Shown: positions 1 through 5,760 of the stretch, one piece after another
Layout: each line of letters starts with the position of its first letter
Position numbering within the stretch: the stretch's first letter is position 1
Assembly (NCBI GenBank): GCA_021298875.1
Contig: JAJTHJ010000009.1
Coordinates: 1-6,529, forward strand
Source: Burkholderiales bacterium
Lineage (GTDB): Bacteria > Pseudomonadota > Gammaproteobacteria > Burkholderiales > Burkholderiaceae_F
DNA: 6,529 nucleotides
Direction of reading: 5' to 3'
Translations under genes and position numbers: made by a program
Notes under the pieces: generated by a model
Database searches by the model: none
Seen by the model: only the letters and a program-made list of their open reading frames with translations
What the model was told of the DNA's origin: nothing

Positions 1-334
1 CGACGTGTGGCTGTACATCGCGCGCGAACGGGTGCCGGTGCCGGCGATGTACTACAGCCACGTGCGCGAGGTGGTGCGTCGGCGTGGCTTTCTGGTGCCG
101 GTGACGCCGGTGACGCCGGCGCTGCCCGGCGAACGGATCGAACGGCTGGCGGTGCGTTTCCGCACCGTTGGCGACATGGCCTGCACCTGCCCGGTCGAAA
201 GCCTGGCCGCCAATGCCGACGAGGTCGTCGCCGAGACCGCCGCCGCCCAGGTCAGCGAGCGCGGCGCCATGCGGAGGGACGATCTCACGTCCGACACGTC
301 GATGGAGCGGCGCAAGCGCGAGGGCTACTTCTGA
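1..334 (+). CDS. cysD: Sulfate adenylyltransferase subunit 2 (CysD), C-terminal part
   Basis: This is the last 110 codons of the small, catalytic subunit of ATP sulfurylase, which with CysN makes adenosine 5'-phosphosulfate from sulfate and ATP in the cytoplasm for cysteine synthesis. The start lies outside the window; the frame is open from base 2. CysD-specific stretches are visible: DVWLYI near the left edge, then RFRTVGDMACTCPVES, then SERGAMRRDD, and the family-typical terminus SMERRKREGYF. The CTCP form of the middle motif replaces the PLTGAVES form of the E. coli enzyme and recalls the version I associate with betaproteobacteria. About two thirds of the usual roughly 300 residues are missing, only because of the window edge. 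The stop TGA at 332-334 overlaps the cysN start by one base, so the two subunits are probably translationally coupled. Confidence 0.95.
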   Translation, partial: DVWLYIARERVPVPAMYYSHVREVVRRRGFLVPVTPVTPALPGERIERLAVRFRTVGDMACTCPVESLAANADEVVAETAAAQVSERGAMRRDDLTSDTSMERRKREGYF

Positions 335-336
335 TG
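320..336 (+). promoter_or_regulatory. Ribosome binding site and overlapping stop/start joining cysD and cysN
   Basis: A GAGGG at 320-324 sits nine bases before the ATG at 334-336. The cysD stop TGA (332-334) and the cysN start share one base. This decides the cysN start and suggests the two subunits are made in a coupled way. Confidence 0.75.
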
Positions 337-1563
337 CGGCCGCTACGGGTCGTGGTAGCCGGCAGCGTCGACGACGGCAAGAGCACGCTAATCGGCCGGC
401 TGCTGCTCGACTGCGGCGCGTTGCTCGCCGACCAGTTGGCTGCGCTGCGCGTGCCGGCGGCGAGCGAGGCGCAACTCGATCTGGCGCGCGCCACCGACGG
501 GCTGGAGGCCGAGCGCGCACAGAGCATCACGATCGATGTCGCGCACCGCAGCTTTGCCACGCCGCGGCGCAAGTTCCTGCTGGCCGATGCGCCGGGCCAC
601 GAGCAGTACACGCGCAACATGGTGACGGCGGCCGCCGGCGCGGACGCGGCCGTCGTCCTGGTCGATCCCACCAAGCTCGACCTCGCGGCCGCGCCGATCC
701 GGCTGCTGCCGCAGACGCGCCGCCACGCGCTGCTGGCACGGCTGGTCGGCGTGCCTTCGCTGGTGTTTGCCGTCAACAAGCTCGACGCGGTGGCCGATGC
801 GGCGACCGTGTTTGCGCGAACGCGCGGCGCGGTCGAGCGGTTTTGCGCCGAAGCGGGGCTTGCTCCGACAGCCATCCTGCCGATCTCCGCGCTGCGCGGC
901 GACAACGTGGTGCGCGCGCAAGGCGAGGGGCCGAGCCTGCTCGACACCCTGGAAGCGTTGCCGGCGGGCGCCGCCGATGCGGGCGCGCCGTTACGGCTAC
1001 CGGTGCAGTACGTCGCGCGCCACCCGGATGGCACGCGCGTGCTCTGGGGGCGCATCGAGCGCGGGCGCCTTGCCGTGGGCGCCGAGGTGGTGGCTCTGCC
1101 GGCAGGCAGGCGGATACGAGTCCGGCAGCTTTGGGACCAACAGGCGCCCGTGGAGCGGGGCGAGGCAGGGCGCTCGGTGGGCGTGGTACTCGACGGCGAC
1201 TTCGATCTGGGTCGGGGCGACTGGCTCGCCGCAGAACCTTTGCCTCAGGTCGTGAGCGCGCTGCGCGCGAGAGTGGCTTGGCTCGATGAGGACGCACCCG
1301 CTACGGGGCGCGCCTATTGGTTACGCCACGGCAACCGCTGGACACGGGCGCACATCGAAGCCATCGAGCGCCGGCTGGACCTCGATACCCTGCGCCCACA
1401 ACCCGCGACCGCGCTGAGGGTCAACGATATCGGTGAGCTTTCGCTCGAGGTCGAGGATCCGATTCCGCTGGAGCGATTTGCCGGCTGCGCGGCCACCGGC
1501 GCCTTCATCTTCGTCGATACCGCGACCCTGCGGACGGCAGCGGTCGGGCTCGTGGCGGCTTGA
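334..1563 (+). CDS. cysN: Sulfate adenylyltransferase subunit 1 (CysN), GTPase subunit
   Basis: This 409-residue protein is the regulatory GTPase subunit of ATP sulfurylase; GTP hydrolysis drives adenosine 5'-phosphosulfate formation by CysD. It belongs to the EF-Tu-like translational GTPase family. Visible motifs are G1 GSVDDGKST (residues 10-18), G2 around SITID (64-68), G3 DAPGHEQYTRNM (85-96), G4 NKLD (148-151) and G5 SAL (185-187). Beta-barrel domains follow from about residue 220, with a terminal segment GAFIFVD matching CysN. The frame is open further upstream, but that part overlaps cysD and resembles nothing; the ATG at 334 is supported by a GAGGG at 320-324 and the CysN-like start. 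The protein is shorter than E. coli CysN (475 residues): it lacks the N-terminal extension and part of the C-terminal end. No APS-kinase (CysC) domain is fused. The G2 and G3 motifs deviate slightly from the usual GITID and DTPG. Confidence 0.95.
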   Translation: MRPLRVVVAGSVDDGKSTLIGRLLLDCGALLADQLAALRVPAASEAQLDLARATDGLEAERAQSITIDVAHRSFATPRRKFLLADAPGHEQYTRNMVTAAAGADAAVVLVDPTKLDLAAAPIRLLPQTRRHALLARLVGVPSLVFAVNKLDAVADAATVFARTRGAVERFCAEAGLAPTAILPISALRGDNVVRAQGEGPSLLDTLEALPAGAADAGAPLRLPVQYVARHPDGTRVLWGRIERGRLAVGAEVVALPAGRRIRVRQLWDQQAPVERGEAGRSVGVVLDGDFDLGRGDWLAAEPLPQVVSALRARVAWLDEDAPATGRAYWLRHGNRWTRAHIEAIERRLDLDTLRPQPATALRVNDIGELSLEVEDPIPLERFAGCAATGAFIFVDTATLRTAAVGLVAA

Positions 1564-1566
1564 GCG

Positions 1567-3174
1567 TCACGCCTGGCGGATCAGCTCCGCCGCCCGCTCT
1601 GCCATCGCCATCACCGGCGCGTTGGTGTTGCCGGAAATCAGCGTCGGCATCACCGACGCATCCATCACCCGCAGCCCCGCCACGCCGCGCACCCGCAGTT
1701 GCGGATCGACCACCGCCAGCGGGTCGCTGGTCGTATCGCCCATCTTGCAGGTGCCGACCGGGTGGTAAATCGTGTCCGCGTGCGCGCGGATCGCGGCGCG
1801 AATCTCGTCGTCGCTCGCCACGTCCTTGAAGTGGAGCTCGCGGCTCGTGTCGGCGCCGCCCCAGGGGGCGAAGGCCGGCTGCGCAAAGATGCGCCGCACC
1901 AGCTTGAAGCCGTACACCAGCACGTCCAGGTCTTCTTCGGCGGTCAGGAAGCCGGGGTCGATCAGCGGCGCCGCATGCGGATCGGCGCTTGCCAGCCGCA
2001 CGCTGCCGCGGCTGGCCGGCCGCAGGCCGCAGGCGTGGCAGCTCATGCCGTGGCCGAGGTGGAAGCTGCGGTTGTGGTTGTCCACCATGCCGACCACGAA
2101 GTGCAACTGGATATCCGGCCGATCCACGTCCGGCGTGGAGCGGGCAAAGGCGCCCGCCTCGGCAAAGTTGGAGGTCAGCGTGCCGCGCCGCTCGCGCCGC
2201 CAGCGACCGATCTGGCCGACGAGCTTGGCGCCCCCGGTGAGCGACAGGCCGAGCAGATCGGTCGAGTCCACCCGACGGTTGACGACGATGTCCAGGTGGT
2301 CTTGCAGATTGGCGCCGACACCCGGCACGTCGGCCACGACCGGCACGCCGACTTCGCGCAGGTGCGCCGCCGGGCCGATGCCGGAGAGCAGCAGTAACTG
2401 CGGCGATTGCAGTGCGCCGGCACTGACGATCACCTCGCGCGCAGCCTGCACGCGCTCGACGCTGCCGCCACGGTCGATTTCCACAGCGACGGCGCGACCG
2501 TCTTCGCAGACGATCCGCCGCGCCAGGGCTCGCGTCAGCAGCGTCAGATTCAGCCGCTCGCGGGCCAGGCCGAGGTAGGCGCGCGCCGCCGACCAGCGCT
2601 CGCCGTTGTTTTGCGTGACCTGGTACGGACCGGCGCCTTCCTGCGTGGCGCCGTTGAAGTCAGGGTTGTACGGCAGCCCCGCCTGCTGCGCGGCTTCGAT
2701 GAACACGCGGTCGAACGCGTTGGGCGAGCGCAGGTCGGCGACGTTCAGCGGGCCACCCACGCCGTGCCAGTCGTCGGCACCCCGCTCGTTGTTCTCGCTG
2801 CGCTTGAAGTAGGGCAGCAACTCGGCCCAACTCCAGCCCGCCGCGCCTGTGGCGGCCCAGCCGTCGTAGTCCTGCGGCTGGCCGCGAAGGTAGACCATCG
2901 CATTGATGGCCGAGGAGCCTCCCAGCCCGCGCCCGCGTGGCTGGTAGCCGATGCGGCCGTTCAAGCCGCGCTGCGGCACCGTGGCGAACGCCCAGTTGCA
3001 GCGATTGCGGTTGACGATGTGCACCGCGGCGCCGACGGGAACGCGGTTGAGGATGCGTTCGTTGCTGTCGCCCGCTTCGATCAATGCGACGGATACTCCG
3101 GGGTCTTCCGACAAGCGCGCGGCGAGCACACAGCCCGCCGAGCCGCCGCCGACGATCACGTAATCGAACGTCAT
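1567..3174 (-). CDS. GMC-family FAD-dependent alcohol dehydrogenase (AlkJ / choline dehydrogenase-like)
   Basis: This is a complete 535-residue glucose-methanol-choline oxidoreductase, a flavoprotein that oxidises an alcohol to an aldehyde and passes electrons to a quinone or other acceptor. The FAD-binding start is VIVGGGSAG (residues 6-14) with acidic E33 in LIEAG. The two family signatures are present: PRGRGLGGSSAINAMVYLRG at 79-98 and AGALQSPQLLLLSGIG at 252-267. The catalytic pair appears as H471 in HPVGTCKMG and N518 in GNTNAP. Overall it resembles AlkJ, including NWAF (60-63), DFNG (172-175) and YQVTQ (184-188), but the substrate cannot be read from sequence. The ATG at 3174 puts the Rossmann motif at the usual distance from the start; an in-frame TTG at 3213 would add 13 unconserved residues. 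The Shine-Dalgarno is weak (GGA seven bases upstream). No signal peptide or membrane helix is seen. The gene stands alone, converging on cysN and diverging from the secretion operon. Confidence 0.93.
   Translation of the reverse strand: MTFDYVIVGGGSAGCVLAARLSEDPGVSVALIEAGDSNERILNRVPVGAAVHIVNRNRCNWAFATVPQRGLNGRIGYQPRGRGLGGSSAINAMVYLRGQPQDYDGWAATGAAGWSWAELLPYFKRSENNERGADDWHGVGGPLNVADLRSPNAFDRVFIEAAQQAGLPYNPDFNGATQEGAGPYQVTQNNGERWSAARAYLGLARERLNLTLLTRALARRIVCEDGRAVAVEIDRGGSVERVQAAREVIVSAGALQSPQLLLLSGIGPAAHLREVGVPVVADVPGVGANLQDHLDIVVNRRVDSTDLLGLSLTGGAKLVGQIGRWRRERRGTLTSNFAEAGAFARSTPDVDRPDIQLHFVVGMVDNHNRSFHLGHGMSCHACGLRPASRGSVRLASADPHAAPLIDPGFLTAEEDLDVLVYGFKLVRRIFAQPAFAPWGGADTSRELHFKDVASDDEIRAAIRAHADTIYHPVGTCKMGDTTSDPLAVVDPQLRVRGVAGLRVMDASVMPTLISGNTNAPVMAMAERAAELIRQA
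1575..1591. terminator. Short hairpin at the cysN / GMC convergent junction, possible weak bidirectional terminator
   Basis: GGCGGA at 1575-1580 and TCCGCC at 1586-1591 form a perfect six-base-pair stem with a five-base loop, 12 bases past the cysN stop and inside the last codons of the GMC gene. Neither strand has a T-run after it, so it is not a classical intrinsic terminator. It is the only structure I see at this tail-to-tail junction. In G/C-rich coding sequence such a stem could be chance. Confidence 0.2.
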
Positions 3175-3287
3175 CGCAATGTCCAAGAAAGCTTGGCCGG
3201 GATTCTCACGCAATCGGTGCCGCGGCGCGCCTTCGCTTCTAGACAGGCTGCTCGAAACTCAGGGCGTCTCATGAGGTCGATAGTTGT

Positions 3288-3300
3288 GTTGCGGCGCAAC
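3288..3300. promoter_or_regulatory. Perfect 13-base palindrome, candidate operator
   Basis: GTTGCG at 3288-3293 and CGCAAC at 3295-3300 are exact reverse complements around a single central G at 3294. The site lies in the divergent region, 114 bases before the GMC start and 163 bases before the ABC transporter start, so a bound dimeric regulator could affect either. No regulator gene is in the window, and the site matches no operator I can name. A short palindrome can arise by chance. Confidence 0.3.
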
Positions 3301-3381
3301 GAGTAGACCGTTTTGCGTATCGGCGCCGAGGTGGAGGCAGCAATAAGGCTTGGCCTCGATCAACTCCGGGCGGGAGGCGGG

Positions 3382-3409
3382 TTGGTGCCCGTGGCGCCAC
3401 TGCGATAAC
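3382..3409 (+). promoter_or_regulatory. Candidate sigma-70 promoter for the secretion operon
   Basis: TTGGTG at 3382-3387 resembles a -35 box and GATAAC at 3404-3409 a -10 box, with a 16-base spacer. A TG at 3401-3402 followed by one base gives an extended -10 form. Transcription would start near 3416, leaving a leader of roughly 47 bases before the ATG at 3463. The match is partial and judged by eye. Confidence 0.3.
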
Positions 3410-3453
3410 CTGCGCGCCGTGTCGGCTGCACGGTGGTCGTCTTGAGGACACCC

Positions 3454-3465
3454 AGGACAGGCATG
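3454..3465 (+). promoter_or_regulatory. Ribosome binding site deciding the ABC transporter start
   Basis: AGGA at 3454-3457 lies five bases before the ATG at 3463-3465. The frame is also open from a GTG at 3433, but that codon has no good Shine-Dalgarno and adds ten unremarkable residues, so the ATG is preferred. A second GAGGA at 3444-3448 is too far upstream to serve the ATG well. Confidence 0.55.
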
Positions 3466-5745
3466 TTGAACTACGGCAAAGGGCTGGATCGGATCGCGCG
3501 ATCGCTTGCGGCGCGCCTGTTCGGAGACAAAGAGGATCCCGCTGCGCCAAGCGCACCCACGGATCCGGCGACGCCGCCGCTACCGGAGTTGCCGCCGGCG
3601 GTCGGGCTGACGGACTGCCTTTTGGCGGTAGCCCGCTTTCTCGGCAAGCCCAGCACCGCGGCGGCGCTGCAGGCGGGTTTGCCGCTCACCGATGGCGAAC
3701 TCGCCGACAGCCACGTGGCCGAGGCCGTCGGGCGGATCGGCCTGATCGCCGATGCCTTGGCCGTGCCGGCCGCGCAACTGACGCCGTCGCAGTTGCCGGC
3801 CATCGTGCGCGACGCCGAGGGCCGCGCATTGGCGCTGCTGCGCATCGACAACGACGGCTTCGTCGTCGCCGACGGCTTGCAGGAGGCGCGCTGGGTGCCG
3901 CGCGCTCAGGTCGGCCAGTGGCCGGACTCGGTCGTCTGGTTCGTCCGCCCGGCGCTGCACTTCGACCAGCGCAGCATGCTGGTGGACCAGACACCCCGCC
4001 GCGAGTGGTTCTGGGCGCCGTTTCGTGCCAACCGCGAGATTTACGTGCGTGCGGCGATGGGCGGCTTCTTCATCAACGTCGCCGCACTCGGCGTGTCGCT
4101 GTTCATCCAGGCGGTGTACGACCGGGTCGTGCCCAATCACGCCTATGAGTCGCTGATTGCGCTGACCATCGGGGTGGGCATCGTGGCTATCGTGCAGATG
4201 ATGTTGTCCACGCTGCGCGCCTACCTGATCGACGCGGCCGGCCGCCGCTTCGACGTGCAGGTGGGCAGCCGCATCTTTGCGCACATGTCGGCGATGCGCA
4301 CGCGCGACCGGCCGCAATCGGCCGGGGCGATGGCCAACATCCTGCGCTAGTGCGAGACCATCCGCGACTTCTTCTCCTCGATCACGCTGATCGGCATCGG
4401 CGATGCGCCGTTCATCTTCATCTTCCTGTTCGTGATGTGGCTGATCGGCGGCTGTCTGGTGCTGGTGCCGCTCGTGGCCATTCCGATCCCGATCGCCATC
4501 GGCCTGTGGCTGCAAAAGCCGCTCGGCAAGCTGATCGAGCAGACCTTCCGCGAAGGCACGCAGAAGTCGGCCTTCTTGTACGAGATGGCCGGTGGCGTCG
4601 ACTCCATCCGCGCGATCAACGCGCAGGCCTGGGCCCGGCGGAACTGGGAGCGGCTGGTCGTGCAGAACTCCGAGACGACGCTGCGGGCTCGGCTGTTCTC
4701 CCACCGCACCATCAATCTGGTGGGACTGGTCAACAACCTCACCACCATCGCCCTGGTGGCGTTGGGCGCCGTGTTGATCATCCAGGGCAAGATCACCAGC
4801 GGTGCGCTGGTGGCCTGCACGATCCTGGTCGGCCGGGTGATGGCGCCCTTCTCGATGGCGGCCGGCATGGTCACCAAGTGGAATCAGACGCGGGTGGCGA
4901 TGCGGGCGCTCGACAAGATCATGTCGGCCGAGCCCGAGGACGACCCGGCCAAGCAGCTGTTGCACTTGCCAGCGGCCAGCGGCGTGCTCACCTTCCGTGG
5001 GGTGGAGTTTGCCTACCCGCCGCCGACACCGCAGTCGCCGCAACGGCCGCCGGTGCTGACCGGGCTCGACCTCGAGATCGCCGCCGGCGAGTCGGTGGCG
5101 GTGCTCGGCCGCATCGGCTGAGGCAAGAGCACGCTGTTCCGCCCGGCGCTGAACCTGGTCGATCCCGACGAGGGTTGGGTCGCGCTCGACGGCATCGACG
5201 TGCGGCAGATCCGCCCGGCCGATCTGCGCCGGCTGATCGGCTACGTCGGCCAGGACACCGCGCTCTTTCACGGCACGATCAAGGAGAACATCGCGCTCGG
5301 CCGGCCCAACGCCACGGACGAGGCGATCGTCGATGCCGCCCGCCTCGCAGGGTTGGCCGAGTTGCTTGCCTCCTCACCCTACGGGCTGGCCACGCCGGTG
5401 GGCGAGCGCGGCGAACTGCTCTCCGGCGGCCAACGGCAGGCGGTCACGCTGGCGCGCGCGCTGCTCGCCGACCCGCCGGTGCTGCTGCTGGACGAACCTA
5501 CCAGCCACATGGACCAGACGACCAAGCGGCAGCCCATTGCGCACCTGCGCGACTCGTGCACGGGCAAGACCACCATCGTCATCACCCACCGACCGGCCAT
5601 CCTGGCGCTGGCGACCCGCACCGTGTTCGTCGATGCGGGCAAGGTGGCGCTGGCTGGGCCGACCGATAGCGTGTTGCAGCGACTGGCGCGCCCGGCCGAA
5701 CCGGCGCCGGCGCGCGCCGGCACCATACGTGCGGTTGGCCACTGA
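3463..5745 (+). pseudogene. Type I secretion ABC transporter (LapB-like), interrupted by two in-frame stops
   Basis: Read through its stops, this is a 760-codon inner-membrane exporter that would energise secretion of a large adhesin or RTX-type protein together with a HlyD-family adaptor and an outer-membrane channel. A Pro/Ala-rich linker (about residues 24-47) precedes a C39-like domain (about 48-165), which has C52 but lacks the usual upstream Gln and the later His, so it is probably a docking rather than a protease domain. Membrane helices fall near 197-217, 231-250, 307-345 (two), 417-441 and 444-464. The nucleotide-binding domain has Walker A at 549-557, Q-loop Q597, signature LSGGQ 653-657, Walker B LLLDE ending at E678 and H-loop H709. 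Stops occur at codon 296 (TAG, 4348) and codon 553 (TGA, 5119), the latter inside Walker A. No frameshift is seen and codons stay G/C-ending throughout. The pieces could not work separately, since Walker A itself is cut. It may be a recent pseudogene or carry base-call errors; the family assignment is firm. Confidence 0.85.
5706..5721. repeat. Perfect 16-base G/C palindrome near the end of the ABC transporter gene
   Basis: GCCGGCGC at 5706-5713 is followed directly by its reverse complement at 5714-5721. In RNA it could form a six-pair stem with a GCGC loop, 36 bases before the HlyD-family start codon. It lies in codons for the Pro/Ala/Arg-rich tail of the transporter, where such sequence arises readily, and there is no T-run to make it a terminator. 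A role is not demonstrated. Confidence 0.3.
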
Positions 5746-5747
5746 CA

Positions 5748-5760
5748 AGAGGGCATCATG
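5748..5760 (+). promoter_or_regulatory. Ribosome binding site of the HlyD-family gene
   Basis: AGAGGG at 5748-5753 ends four bases before the ATG at 5758-5760, in the 12-base gap after the transporter stop (TGA, 5743-5745). The close spacing supports one shared transcript for both genes. Confidence 0.6.

Larger units (their letters stand above)
3175..3462. other. Divergent intergenic region between the GMC gene and the secretion operon
   Basis: These 288 bases separate two divergently transcribed units and must hold the promoters of both unless they are transcribed from further away. Apart from the palindrome at 3288-3300 and the promoter candidate at 3382-3409, I see no conserved RNA, repeat or small gene. 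Open frames here run into the flanking genes in the wrong strand or frame and resemble no protein. No convincing promoter for the minus-strand GMC gene could be picked out. Confidence 0.7.

Noticed and set aside
101..118. Tandem nine-base repeat GTGACGCCG in cysD
   Set aside because: It encodes Val-Thr-Pro twice, and a VTPxTP segment is normal at this point in CysD, so it is ordinary coding sequence.
7..333. Open extension of the cysN frame upstream of 334
   Set aside because: It overlaps cysD in another frame, is Arg/Gly/Ala-rich with no motif, and CysN homology begins at the ATG at 334.
168..1289. Plus-strand 373-codon frame overlapping cysD and cysN
   Set aside because: Ala/Arg-rich shadow of the real genes in a third frame, with no motif.
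3175..3213. An upstream TTG start (3213) for the GMC gene
   Set aside because: It would add 13 residues ahead of the Rossmann motif that family members do not have; the ATG at 3174 gives the usual N terminus.
1699..3306. Plus-strand open frames (1699-2397 and 2407-3306) opposite the GMC gene
   Set aside because: Low-complexity shadow translations with no family resemblance, while the minus strand has all GMC signatures.
5119..5180. Selenocysteine insertion at the Walker A TGA
   Set aside because: I see no convincing SECIS-like stem-loop just downstream, and selenocysteine in an ABC transporter P-loop has no known precedent or rationale.
3580..5271. A 563-codon open frame on the minus strand opposite the ABC transporter
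   Set aside because: It is rich in Arg, His, Gln and Asp with no recognisable motif, as expected for the antisense of high-GC coding sequence. The plus strand shows clear transporter motifs over the same bases.
4351..5745. The three pieces of the transporter as separately translated subunits
   Set aside because: In-frame GTG codons exist after the stops (4432, 5200) but have no clear ribosome sites, and the second stop splits Walker A, so the last piece would be an ATPase domain without its P-loop.
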